64,000 nt of DNA from Tetrahymena thermophila SB210 (lineage: Eukaryota > Ciliophora > Oligohymenophorea > Hymenostomatida > Tetrahymenidae), in the NCBI RefSeq assembly GCF_000189635.1, contig NW_002476353.1:806001-870000 (forward strand). The letters are read 5' to 3'. A program made the position numbers and the translations under genes. Below are positions 24,412 through 36,263 of the stretch, piece after piece. Position 1 is the first letter of the stretch. The number at the start of each line of letters is the position of its first letter. Under the pieces are notes generated by a model. The model was given only the letters and a program-made list of their open reading frames with translations. It was not told where the DNA came from and made no database searches.

Positions 24412-26083
24412 ATTTTAATATCAATTATTTTTTAATAATATTTTTTAGTTATATTTTTGTGGATTGTACAAATAAACTAAGAATAAATAACAAGAATAAA
24501 AATTTTTTATTTTTTTAAAAAAACTTTATTTCTTTATTGGTTAGAAATAAATACTATTTTAAAATATTTTAATAAATTAATTAAAAATATTATTTTCTAA
24601 TTTTCTTTAGCTATTTTGAATTATATTTAAATTGCTGTTTTCATATAATTCAATTAAAATAACTTTTTTGATTAAATATTAAAATAATTAGTAATAAATA
24701 AATATTAAAATTTTAATTTTAATTTTAAATTTAATATATTTTTAAAGGATTATAAATTTTATTTTATTATTTTTGTTTATAAATTTTATTGGTAATTTTT
24801 ATTATTAACAGTAAGTATTTATTTTTTCAAATTTCCTTTATTAATATGAATTATAAATTCTAGATTTCTAATATCAAGATATTTTTTTTCTTTACAAATA
24901 AAAAAATAAATATTTATTTCATTTCATATTATTAATATATTGATTATGTTGATTTCAAATACGTCATGATAATATTGTAAAATATTTAATAACTATTTAA
25001 AATTAAATTAATTTACTTATTATTTGTAAATGTTTTAATACTCATAATTAAAGTAATCAGAATCACAATTTAATAGCTTTGTAAGTAATTATTACTTCCT
25101 AAGAAATTTTTGACAAAAAAATTTTCTAAACTAATCAAAAATACTTTTTTCAAATTTTCTTTACTTTTAAATAATTTATGGTTATTGCTTAAATATTTAC
25201 AATATATATAATAGATATTTTATATTAATTTTTTTTACTTATTTCTAAATATTGATTCATTAGTTAGGGTGTTTTTTAATAATAATTTAGTTAAAATTCC
25301 TAAATATAAGGAAAATATTATTTCAGTAATTTGATATCATCATATTCTATTTGATTTCTAAGTAAAAACCTTATTAATTTTATTTATCTATTCGATTATG
25401 ATTATTTAATCAAAAGTATATTGTGAATGCTATTTAGAAAATAATACTTGTCTAATGAATAAAATTACTCCCAATTTTTAGTAAGTTGGTATATATTTAA
25501 GTAATAGATTCAAAATTTTATGATTTGATTTTAGTAAAATGAAAGTAAGGCAAAATTTGAGTATGGGATTTTGAAATTTAAATTGAATAATTAGATTACA
25601 AGAAGACATTATATATAAATAAAATACTATTTACATTTCGGTATATAATAAATAAATGAATAGATAATTTAGAATACTTATATCATGAGACTACTTATTT
25701 AAATATGTTTATTTTTAATAAATTTAGATGATTATTAATTTTTTAGGCCAAAAAATAAGTCCATTAAATAAGCTTAAACAATTTATAGGATTAGCTAATT
25801 TCCTTAGTAAAATTTTAGTATTTATATTACTTTTTTGTAGTTTTTTAAATAAATTATTGGAATTTATATGTGTGAGTGTGTTTTTATATTGGTTGAATTG
25901 AGGCTTACAGGTGTTTCCTTATCAAATAATTAAAAGAAAATTATAGTTTATTGATAGTAATTAATTATTTATTTGTTTGTTTGTTTGTTTGTTTGTTTTA
26001 TTATTGATTCTTTAATTTATTTATTCTTTGTAGAAATCTACATCTCATAAGTAATGATGATGAGAGTGAAATACAAATTTAAA
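24412..26083. other. Long AT-rich intergenic stretch with GTTT repeat
   Basis: About 1.7 kb between the 3' ends of two convergent genes. It contains a perfect short array of TTTG/GTTT units near 25973-25998. Otherwise it is among the most AT-rich DNA in the window, with no coding-like frame. Confidence 0.6.
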
Positions 26084-27402
26084 TCAACTTGTATCATCTC
26101 CTGAATCAAAAATACCACAATTAGAATCGTTCTTACGTTCAATATCATTAATTGTGCTTTCTAGTTATTTATATTTATTCCTTTTGTTATGATAAAAAAA
26201 TTAAAATTAGTATAAATATATTTGGATATACTTGAATTTACTCAATATCTACAAAAATGACTTTCAAGTTAAGGAGATTGTTTAGCATCTCGCTAATATG
26301 AGAAACTCCTTTTTCATTGAAATAGTTACCTCTAATTATTTTAAATAATATACATTACATAAATGAAAAATATAAGAAAGTTTTTTAAAATGTTAAAAAA
26401 TTTTGTAAATTACTTTAAAAATAGCTGCAATTCTTTCAGTTAAGGCATTTTAGTTATGTATTAAGATAATTGAATAACTCCTTCATTTGTTAAGTCGTTT
26501 TTGCTTTATATTATTAATAATAATATCTTTAATTTAATCAATTATTACTGTTGGTTGAAAATACAATTTTTAAATACATAAGAAAAATGAAATTCCATAT
26601 TAATAATAATATTTTCAGTTTATTACGTTAAATTGAGAGTTAAGGAGTTTAGCCAAGTCATTTTCATAATTTCTTTCATGATTGAGATGCATTGACTCAC
26701 ATTTAGCTCGCATGAGCTATATTATAAATAAAATATTTAATAAACCTGTGAGAGAAGTATAAAAAATTCGGCAATGAGTGATTGATTAATTTATAATATT
26801 TAATTGTTTAAAATAAAAAAGTTACCTTATTTCAATTTCAAGGTTTTCTAAATTGATTAAAGATGATATACCCTTAGCAAGAGATTAAATACTCTCTTCG
26901 TTGAATTGGCACTCTCTATATTTTTGAAAAAATATTGATTACTATAAATTTATTTAATAAATGGAAATATGTTTATAAAATAAAATGAAAGTACCTCAAA
27001 ATTATAGAGATGTGTCTTAAATTAGTTAAATTGGAAAGACCTTCTCCGAGTTTAGAAAGAGCGTTGGAGTCAACAATTTTTTCCCTTTTATATGAAAGAA
27101 TGATTAAGATGCGTGAAGGTAATAATAATAATTTGGGTATTATAAACAAATATATTTTTTTATTGATATAATTATAATAAATAAGTAGAATGAATGTTAG
27201 TTATAAGTAATATTAATTGTGGTAATAGTTTGTTATTGAAAATGAATTGTTACTTTTTCTTTAAGTAAATCCTAGAATCCAAGGTAATAGTGTTTTATAA
27301 TTCAAGCTAATTCAAGCATTTGTTGTATGTAAAATGCGATATGGCTTTAACGAAGTCTGGAATGTTTTCTTATGTGTTTTGGCTTTCATTTATGTTACCC
27401 AT
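26084..27402 (-). CDS. Leucine-rich-repeat protein, one repeat per 90-nt exon
   Basis: Seven exons: 27402-27254, 27084-26995, 26915-26826, 26716-26627, 26503-26414, 26331-26242 and 26180-26084. They give 231 residues. Exons 2-6 are each exactly 90 nt, all with phase-2 borders, and each encodes one ribonuclease-inhibitor-like LRR of 30 residues. Examples are LSKLGEGLSNLTNLRHISI, IQSLAKGISSLINLENLEIE and VIQLSQYITKMPQLKELQLF. Exon 1 supplies a capping region (MGNINESQNTQENIPDF) and exon 7 an acidic tail ending DSGDDTS. There is no signal peptide or kinase domain, so it is presumably a cytosolic binding protein. LRR families of this type are expanded in ciliates. The target is unknown. Confidence 0.85.
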
Positions 27403-27617
27403 TTCAAAATTTGTTTGTCTTTAAAGATTTCTTTGATTTTCAATGATATTTTTAATTGGCTTAGATATTAATTTTTTTTGTTTGATCTTTCAATCAATTT
27501 ACCTTTTAGAGGTAAAGACTTTGTTATTTAATTTTTTTTTTTGTTTTTAGATTGTGATTTTTTGTAATTGTTTATATGTTAAAATGAGTTTCTCAAACCA
27601 CACCTTTATACTAATCA

Positions 27618-27644
27618 CTTGCGTAAAAAGTGGTGATTCGCGAG
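27618..27644. other. Imperfect hairpin
   Basis: AATCACTT and AAGTGGTGATT form a stem around a short GCGTAAA loop, just downstream (minus strand) of the orphan coding-like segment. No T-rich tail or known RNA family fits. It could be a 3'-end structure or chance. Confidence 0.3.
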
Positions 27645-27673
27645 TTTTACTTCATGCATCTTTTCATAAGAAA

Positions 27674-27798
27674 TCAAAATTACTGTCTTCCTTTCCAGAG
27701 ATTAATTTATTAGCTTCATCTTGAATTTATCTTTCTAGTAGAAGAATATGAATATGGAATACTCCATGTTCAGATGCGCCTTTCTTAGATTATCACAT
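27674..27798 (-). pseudogene. Orphan coding-like segment
   Basis: In one minus-strand frame the segment reads KKGASEHGVFHIHILLLE, then RQIQDEANKLISG and KEDSNFDFL, then TGA. Composition and residue choice are those of a real exon. A TGA lies a few codons upstream in the same frame, and no ATG or phase-consistent upstream exon can be joined to it. It is either a last exon whose upstream exons I cannot see or a gene fragment. I do not recognise the family. Confidence 0.3.
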
Positions 27799-28574
27799 GG
27801 CATATTATTTACATATTATTTTCATTATGCTTAATTTTTATCAATGAAAAATTTAGAAACTCTTCTTTTTGATTTGATTAATCTAAACATATAATAAAAA
27901 AATTGATATTTTTCCATTCAAATCAAATAAAATCAAAACAAGATAAATTAAATTGCCAATAGAAAACTCTATGCAAGTTCTATTAAATGTTTTAATAAAT
28001 TCTTGCAATACTTTCTTAGATATAAAATTTTATAACCAATCATTTTTTTAGTCAACAGTAATCAAAATCACTTAAAAATGAAATACCAACAATGAAGAAT
28101 ATCCCTTTTAAATTTAACTTTCTATTTAAAATTAAAGTCCAGCTGAAGCAATAAAGGTTTTAACTATTAATAATTAACTTGATTCATGAGTATTTTTTTA
28201 GACTCTATTAATCTGATTAATTTCAAAGAAAATAAAAACCTAGATAAATTTCATATTTATTGATTCATGAATTTATTAGGGTGTTCATGAAGTCAACTGA
28301 TCATATATATAATTGATTCCTTTTTTACTAAATTTCAATTATTTTTACATTAATGAATAGTCACTTTCATATTAATTAGCACCTCAATAATTGTTATAAA
28401 ATAAATTAATCCGTCATCAATAAATATAGCGAATAAAATAACTTAAACAAACCAATTTTTTTTAAAACATCTAAAAAGTTATAATTTTTATTGACAAAAA
28501 TTGAATTAAAAATGGCAATTAATCTCTTGATTTATATTATTTGCTTACTCTGATAAAGTTATTTAATATTATTA

Positions 28575-28990
28575 ATTATAAATAAGTGAAAAATGAATCA
28601 AAAAGAATCACTCATAGAAAAATGAAAGTAACATCCGAATTAAAATATCAAAATAGATTATTCATAATTACTTGCTTCTATTGTTACTTATTTATAACAA
28701 CATTCAATGTTATTTCTGCATTTATTTATTGACATTTTATGTTTCTAAATTATTATTAATAATATTTTACATTAATTTTTAAGTGAAAAATAAATTTGAA
28801 ATACACTCATTCATTATTAATTCATCAAAAATATTAGATTCACTTGTTTCTGTTGTTACTTATTTTTAAAACACATTTAGTGTGTGTTTTTCATTTATTT
28901 ATTCATTCACATTTTATGTTTCTAAATAATAATTATTATTTTTTTTTAATTTTCAAGTGTAAAATTTAAAACACACCCATTCACTTGTTA
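28575..28990. repeat. Diverged direct repeat, period about 175 bp
   Basis: CATTTTATGTTTCTAAAT occurs at 28733 and again at 28910. TTGTTACTTATTT occurs at 28681 and at 28853. Flanking blocks (TTCATTTATTTATT, AAGTG.AAAAT) follow in the same order, with partial similarity continuing on both sides. This is at least two units of 172-177 bp, clearly diverged and non-coding. Confidence 0.65.
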
Positions 28991-29137
28991 ATTGATTGAT
29001 CTATCATAAATATTTGATTGATTTTGTTTTTTATGTATTCTTTTAAATTTATTATAAATTAAAAATATTTAGAGCTTTTTAGTTGAAAAGATACTTAACC
29101 AAATCAAATTTTTCTGATAGAAAATAAACATTACAAA

Positions 29138-29898
29138 ATGTCTATACTCTCTGGTTATGTAACGTAATGAGTATTTTAGATAAGCTATTAAAACTTTAAA
29201 CACAATTTATGATTTTTTAACCAATAACAAATCTAAATATTATAATTTCTCTAAAAAATAAAGCTACTTAGGATATGGTATGTTAACATACAAGACACTC
29301 CAATCTTTCTCTAAAAATTAGAAACCTTAGGAAGAAAATTAAGAAGGGTTATAAACACCTGAAGAACAAGAGGAAAGAGAAAATTAAATTCTAAATATAG
29401 ATATATTAAAACGTTGGCTAATTTTTATAGCTTTCTTATTGCTTGAACCATTCTTATTTGCGATTGCTGAACTAGTTCCATTCGGATTGAGTATTGTGCT
29501 GATTATGAAATTACTAATAATATATCCTCATGTTTTGGTAAATAAGTTAACTAATATAAAACCATTTATAAATAAATTTTTAATAACAGATACATTTGTA
29601 CCTTTACAAACTCTTGGAAAACTTAGAGTTAGACAATTATGCTGAAAATAAATTATTTGTTTATATTAGCACATTTTTGAAAGAAATTATCATTTTTACT
29701 CTTGATTTGATTAGTGAGGCTGTCAAGTATGTAAATTTAGGGGAATTAAACGAAATCGAATAACACATCGATAAGATAAACAAGAAAATAGGATTTAAAG
29801 TAGAAGTGTGTGAAAAAAGGAATTCTTTGCTTTCAGATAAAAAAGATAGACCTTAACATTATCAAAGTTGTTTTAGCTTCAGAAAGAGTGCTTTTTGA
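29138..29898 (+). CDS. REEP/HVA22/Yop1-like ER membrane-shaping protein
   Basis: Three exons (29138-29163, 29264-29537, 29590-29898) give 202 residues. The first exon is only 26 nt (MSILSGYVT). The second gives YLGYGMLTYKTLQSF, an acidic linker, then a hydrophobic hairpin pair (LKRWLIFIAFLLLEPFLFAI and LVPFGLSIVLIMKLLIIYPH). The third continues IHLYLYKLLENLELDNYAEN. This follows the TB2/DP1/HVA22 plan, with a hydrophobic hairpin domain ending in a 'P...YLY' segment before an amphipathic helix. The family curves ER tubules. Ignoring the second intron would end the protein at a TGA near 29645. The intron with perfect GTAAAT...CAG borders restores a long coding frame. The C-terminal tail is Lys-rich with no known motif. 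Confidence 0.72.
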
Positions 29899-30636
29899 AA
29901 GTTGAAATTAAAAAAGTACCTTTTATTTTACAGTATTAACTTATACTAATTCTAAAATAAAATGAAATATAAAATCAATTTAATAAGCAAAAGTGAATTA
30001 TTTAATTTGTTATAGTATTTTGAATTATTCAGTAATAAAGAACTTACTTAATTATCAGGTTAACTTTTTAATTATTTGTTAGCTATTTTTTATGTTTTTT
30101 ATCAGTAAAGTTACTTTTTTAACATTCTTGTAAGTGCTAGATTTGATCATTTTGATTCAATAAAATAAACAAAAAGCTTTAATTTCGAGATTAGAATATT
30201 TGTTTTTTTATTTAATTTGTTATTTAATACAAAAAAGTTGAATACTTAAAATTAATTTATAAATTATTTACTGTATTTTTAATGAAATTAATTAGTGAAA
30301 GGCATTAAGTCTATCAAATCTAAAAAAGTATTAATGTTCACTAAAATTTGACGACAAATTAAATAGGCAGTTTTTTACTAATGTAATGAGTATTTTCAAA
30401 TAAAGAATTGAAATATTTAATAATTACAAATTTCAAAAATAAATTAATAAATAAATACCCAAATTTTATTTGAGATTATCATTAATAGATAAGGATTGAT
30501 TTTTGATTTAAAATAACAAAATTTTAGCTACTGTCTCTGAATTTATAATAAATTAATTTGCAAAAAATAAAGCTGAAGCAATATTTTAAATAAATAAATA
30601 AACATACTTTTTTAAAGACTCCAGATAGCATTAAAA
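29899..30636. other. Intergenic, no gene seen
   Basis: About 740 AT-rich bases between two plus-strand genes. There are no notable frames or repeats. The EB1 promoter should lie here. Confidence 0.6.
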
Positions 30637-31902
30637 ATGAACGAGGCGTTTGGTATGATGGATGAAGGTTACTTTAAACCTAGATCTGAAATTCTTAAAT
30701 TTATAAACGATCTTCTTGGAGTAAGGAATTATTATTACAGACTTTAAATTGAATACATAATCTAACTTTTAAAATAATTTAGTTGAATGTCACTAAGATT
30801 GAAAGTTTAGGTTAAGGTGCAGTCTATTGTTAAATTTTAGATGCTATGTTCCCTGGAAAGGTGTCTCTTCAAAAGGTTAATTGGAAAGCTAAACTTGATT
30901 GGGAATTCGTCAATAACTTAAAAGTGCTTTAGACAGCATTTACAAAGTTAGGAATAAAACGTATCATTGAAGTAAAATTAACTACTTAAAACATTTTAAA
31001 TTTAGTTTCTTATAAGATAAATTTAAGTGATTTGGATGACATAATTTTATTTTTAATAAGGTAGAGAAACTCTCTAAATGCAAGTATTAGGATAACCTTG
31101 AGATGATTTAATGGTTAATGCGGTTTTACGAATGTAATTGTAATAAGCCTCCTGGTGAGTATGATGCTGCAGCCAAGAGAAAAGGTGTAGAACCTGATTT
31201 TTCATTTGCAGATAAAATTGTTGTGCCAAAAATATTTAATCCTTCAATGAATAAACCACAAGAAGAGTAGTCCGAAAAACCTAAAAAGCAAGTTACATCT
31301 TCACATGCAACTACTACTGCAACTAATTTCCATCAAAATAATGCTTCAAAAAAGGCTGCTGATAGTAATGAGTAAAAGGCCCCTTCCTAAAAACTTATAG
31401 ATAGTCAATAAAATAAAGGAAGAAGCTCAAGCTCAAATATCCCACCACCAAAAGCATTAGGAGCTAAAAGTGACACCCCAATGGAAAAACTTGATAAGAT
31501 AAAGAAAATAATTCAAAAAATAGATGCAAGTGATGCTGAAAAACTAGCATAAATTTCTAAGATCGTTGGTATTAAAAGTAAATAAACTAATTTCAAAAAT
31601 TTTTAAAAATAAAAATTAGCCTACAAAATATTTTCTTTTTATCGCTTATTGAAATATTAAAAAAAATTTTTTATTTAGATACCTAAGCACTCCATTAAGA
31701 AACTCATGAGGAGCAAAAAATTAACACCGATTAACATCATGAATAAGAAATTAAAATAAACTAAGAGCATGAACAAATAGTATAAGAACATGAGCATTCT
31801 CATAATTTACTTCATTAAGAAGATGATGAGAATCTAATGAATAATGAAGAAGAGCATGATTTAAACAAAAACAATGATCATGAAGATGAAGAATGTCTCT
31901 GA
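30637..31902 (+). CDS. EB1-family microtubule plus-end protein with His/Glu-rich tail
   Basis: Four exons (30637-30720, 30783-30971, 31061-31577, 31679-31902) give 337 residues. The N-terminal calponin-homology domain is typical of EB1/MAPRE: RSEILKFINDLLGLNVTKIE, GAVYCQILDAMFPGKVSL, VNWKAKLDWEFVNNLKVLQ, then QWLMRFYECN and EYDAAAKRKG. It should bind growing microtubule ends. A Ser/Thr/Asn linker leads to a helix, MEKLDKIKKIIQKIDASDAEK, in the place of the EB-homology dimer helix. That helix lacks the usual FYF-containing signature. The final exon encodes about 74 residues dominated by His, Glu, Gln and Asn, ending in acidic EDEECL rather than the classical EEY/F. Partner recruitment through CAP-Gly proteins may therefore differ (inference). 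Confidence 0.92.
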
Positions 31903-32644
31903 AATTTAATTTTATAAACAATATTTTGAATATTAAAAACACTTAAAAAAGATATGATTAAATTAAAAATTATAATTATTTTTTTTTTTTTTGAAAAGTA
32001 GAAAATATATTTATTAAAATTATTTATTTTGTAAAACAATATGAATCAATTAATGCTTTTGCTAATCTATTATTCATAATACAAATGGATCAATAGATAT
32101 CTAACTATCTTGAACTATAAATTACATTATTTATTATTCATAAAATTTTGACATTAATCATTTCTTCAATTTTTTTAAATTCTAATTCAAATAAATCTTT
32201 TTTTTATAGCAAATGAGTCAAATTATTTTTAAAAATACTTCATTGTAAATAAACATGTTGATCATATCTTAAGCAAATAACTTATAAGTTCCTTTTAAAA
32301 AAATTAAAACAATAAAGCAAAAAAAATTAGCATGAAATAATATAATTTTGTGATTAATATAGATCACAATTAATAAAGATAATTTTTATCCCAATTATTT
32401 GAAAATAAATCAGAAAAATATTTGATAAAATTATTTATTTTTAAATAAATTTATGTTAGATTAAAAAATTGCTTTCTAAAAGGTAAGAAATTGTGATAAT
32501 CAATTAATATAGTGCAGCAACTAAAATCCATTAATTAATTAATTATTAACTAAAATTTGAACTTATAAAACTAAAAAATGAAAACGATTTACAATTTCTG
32601 TTAAATAAATATATTTAATATTTTATTTATATTTTAAATATTCC
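31903..32644. other. Intergenic, no gene seen
   Basis: About 740 bases between the 3' ends of the EB1-like and PheRS genes, which converge here. The sequence is AT-rich with a T12 run near 31980, and I see nothing else. Confidence 0.6.
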
Positions 32645-34677
32645 TCAATTCTTGAAACAGCAAATAGGATTTTCCTTAAGGAGTTTCATATCTACACCGT
32701 AACCAAGAAGATCTCTGATATTTTTGAATTTATATTATATCATTGTAGGTCTTTCTAAACCAAGACCCCAACCTAAAACTTAAATATCTTCTGGTAATCC
32801 CATGGGACGTAACATTTCAGGTCTGAAAACACCACTGTTACCTAATTCAATGACTTTATTCAAACCAGGATGGAAACCATGAATTTCCAAGGATGGTTCT
32901 GTGTATGGGTTATATGTGGGCTTAAACTTCAAGCCAGTAATACCTTTAATTTATTGATTTAATTTAAAAAATAGAATATTTATTTATAAAAGCTAAAATA
33001 ATATTACCTATTTTAGCAAAGAATTCAGTAATAACTCCAAGTAGTTCACCAAGACCAACATTCTTATCAGCGATAACACCTTCAATTTAATGGAATTCAG
33101 CCAAGTGAGTAGCATCTAAGCTTTCATTTCTGAAGACTCTATCAATAGAGAAGAATTTTCTAGGTTTGAAAACGCCGTCCTTAGCATATTCGATGGCAAT
33201 TTGTCTTAACATTTTAGATGAAACCTAATTATTATTTCAATAATATTTGCTTAGCTAATTTTTTTTGATAATATTCTAAATATTTTTTATGCTAATTATT
33301 TATTTTTTCTAGCTATTTATTAATTAATTATTTTTAAAGGTTAAATTCAGTAAATTACAGCAGTTGTGTGAGTACGGAAGATGTTCTTTTTGGCTTCATC
33401 ATAACTCCAATCATAACGATAACCAATAGATCCATAACCACCTACTTCGTGAGTTTTCTTAACTCTTTCCCAGTATTCAGGATCTAAATTCTTGCTGTGA
33501 GCAGGTTCTCTAATGAAGAAAGTATCGTGAGCATCTCTGGCAGGATGTTATTAAGGTTAGAAAAGGGCATCGAAGTTCCAGAAACCACTTTCAACATATT
33601 GGTTGGTAGCCATTTCTTCGAATCCCATTTCAATAAGAACTTCTCTGAATTATTTTCTGACTTTCATCAAAGGATGCAAGTTACCAGTTTTTCTATTTTT
33701 ATAAATCGTATTTTTTAGTATAAAAGTCGTTTATTTAAAAATAAAAATATAATATCTTAAGCAGCATTAACATAAAAATATTCAAATAGGTTATTTACAT
33801 ATCTTTACCAACAGAATTCCAATTATATTTTTTGAATTATTTAGCGAGTTCAGTATTTGATTTAATTGTTCCATCTTCATTCTTGACAAAATCATCGTAG
33901 TTCTTAACCATATCATAAGTTAAATCAGATTCAAGTTCAACATAAATGGGCTTGAATTCAGCACCTTTATTAATTTTGAAATATTTGATAACTTCCTAAG
34001 AAATAATCTTTCTCTTCTTAAGATTATCGAAAACGTCCTTTTTAATATCTTCCAAATTGCTGTTAGATTCAATTCTTTTTAAAAGAACAGCATCTTCATC
34101 GACTACTTCAGCTACTTCTTTTTGAATAAGACCGTCCTTAATCTTGAACCACTTCTTTTTCATACCATTTTATAAACCGAACTTGAAAACATTGGGATCA
34201 AATTTAGCTTCTAAATCATTCTTTGAAATACCTAAATTTATCATTAGTTAAAATAAATCATTTATTTGTTTGCTTATTGAGCTTTAAATTCATACAAATT
34301 TAAAAAATATTTTTTGAAATGTGCCAAATTTTATAATAAATCTAAGCTGTAAAACTATTTTTTAGAAATTGCTGTAAACTGTTTTAAGGTATGAATTCAA
34401 ATAAAGATAAAATAAATTTACCTTCAGCAGGGATACCCTAGAACACTCTGAATTCGGGAGTGCCATTAGTAACATTATCTAAACCTTCTTATAAAAGTAC
34501 CCATCTTTAAATTTCCTTAACTTCTTAAGTAATGTAGTTCTCTAAAAGCAAAGAATTTAAATAACCAACTAATTCTTGATGTTCAATTTCAAATTTCTTT
34601 GCCAATAATAGAGTATCAGGGATTTCACCATTTTACTCTAATTCAGTTAAAATTAATTAAGTGTAATTCTTTTCCAT
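32645..34677 (-). CDS. FARSA: Cytosolic phenylalanine-tRNA ligase alpha subunit
   Basis: Five exons (34677-34422, 34231-33799, 33692-33359, 33224-33008, 32943-32645) give 512 residues, close to the human alpha subunit (508). The enzyme charges tRNA-Phe as an alpha2-beta2 tetramer. The N-terminal winged-helix region is followed by the class II core. Motif 1 is [19 protein letters not shown]. The [13 protein letters not shown] loop is next. Motif 2 is [19 protein letters not shown], and motif 3 is [12 protein letters not shown]. The acceptor recognition segment [18 protein letters not shown] is also intact. This is the eukaryotic cytosolic type, not the mitochondrial monomer. Exon phases match throughout. 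Confidence 0.96.
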
Positions 34678-36263
34678 TTTTCTAATTTTTTTCTTACTTT
34701 TTTATTTTATTGAAATTATATCTTATTTTTCCTAATATTTTTAATAAAAAGCTTGATATTTAAAAATGCATTATAATCAACATAATTTAATTAATAATCT
34801 GAAAAAGTAAATATCTTTTCGCATTTTTTCTCCTTTTTGTTCTTCTTTTTTTTACTTCCTCTACTTATTTTTGATAGTTTTTCCAATATCTCATTCATAT
34901 TAATGACAAAAATTGTATTTCTTGAGATTCTATTTATATTTTTATCTAAAAAATATCCTTTAACTAACTAAGTAAAATAAATAAATAGTAAATATATAGA
35001 TATATATTCTTTTGTAATTTATATTAATTTATTTTTATTTATTTGATACAATAAAATTAATTTAAAAATTTTATTTTAAAATAAATAATTTTACATCATT
35101 TTCTTACTTTCTTGATATTAAACTGCTAGAATTTAAGAAGTATTTGATTTTTAAGGCTATATTGTTATGATTTCTATTTATTAAAAATAACTAAAATTTC
35201 AATAAATTAACAAGATGTTTTTTTTTAAAATTTGTAATGCAAATTTATTTTTTCATACATTATATATAATTTAACTTAAATTTTAATTTAGAAGATAAAA
35301 GCATTTCATGAAGGCTTTTCTGTTGATTATTTGAGAATATATGTCTGAAGTTTCAAAGTAAATGCTATTTATTTATTTTAGCTTACTATAAAATTATAAA
35401 AACTAACATAAAAGTATTTAAAAGCTTATTTTGAATAGTTACTAAAATAGCTTTAATATTGTTAACTATTTAATTATTAAAAAATAAAGCTGAGAAACAA
35501 AGGAAATTATCATAAAATTTGATTAAAAGTTAATTAAAAAAATAAATCAGTAAAAAAACTTTATAAAAACAAGGAGGAAATGTTTCAAATCATTTTTAAT
35601 AATTATTGATTAAAAAATATGTTTTTAGTTTTTAATTTAAATATTAAAATTAAAATTATGAAGTCTATTTTTGAGACTATTTTTATTATGTTTTATTAAA
35701 TATTCATAAATTTAAAATAAATACTAAATGAATTATATCCTTTTATATTTTAATTCATAAAACTATTTGAAAATTTACTTTTTAAATTTGGTTTTTTATC
35801 TTTAAATTCAAATTAAAATATTTAAAGTAATTTAAACAATTTCTGATTCAAAAGTATTTTTTTTATTTTTAAACTAAAAAATAAGCTTGAAAGTATGAAA
35901 ATTATTTTTGATATTATTTGAGCTTTATTAACTTTTGTAATGTGAGATATATTTCAAATTAATTATAATTCTTTTATATTTATATGATAAAATTAATAAA
36001 AAACTAATCGATTATATCTCATCAATCAATATGCAATTTTTAAAAAATTTGAAGCTATGAAAATCCAGTTTTAAGATTAATTTTGATAAATGTTTATAAA
36101 ACTAAGAAAATGTAAAATAAATACTAATTTAATTATTAATTTTTTTTAATTCCTAAAGATTATTTATAATTTGTTATTAAATTTTGATTTTTATCTTTTA
36201 ATGTAAATTAAAATTTAATGATCTATCTTAATTTTTAAGTATACTGCTTACTTATTAAGTTCT
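34678..36263. other. Intergenic with diverged direct repeat
   Basis: About 1.6 kb of extremely AT-rich DNA upstream of PheRS and downstream of the SDR gene. No coding frame is convincing. A diverged direct repeat (35655-36225) is listed separately. Confidence 0.55.
35655..36225. repeat. Diverged direct repeat, spacing about 395 bp
   Basis: Two ordered blocks recur. AAATAAATACTAA followed by TTTTAATTC lies near 35716-35760 and again near 36117-36155. GGTTTTTTATCTTTAAATTC with AAATTAAAAT lies near 35790-35820 and has a counterpart with TTTTTATCTTTTAATG near 36189-36215. The intervening DNA is partly similar. The repeat is old and degraded, with no coding capacity. Confidence 0.45.

Larger units (their letters stand above)
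27403..29137. other. Intergenic with orphan coding-like segment and tandem repeat
   Basis: About 1.7 kb between the divergent LRR and REEP-like genes. It contains a coding-like minus-strand segment (27674-27798), a hairpin (27618-27644) and a diverged roughly 175-bp direct repeat (28575-28990). Each is listed separately. No complete gene can be built. Confidence 0.5.

Noticed and set aside
29439-29645. REEP-like protein ending at the TGA at 29643
   Set aside because: An intron with strong borders (29538-29589) bypasses this frame and opens a further 103 codons (309 nt including the stop) of coding-like sequence.
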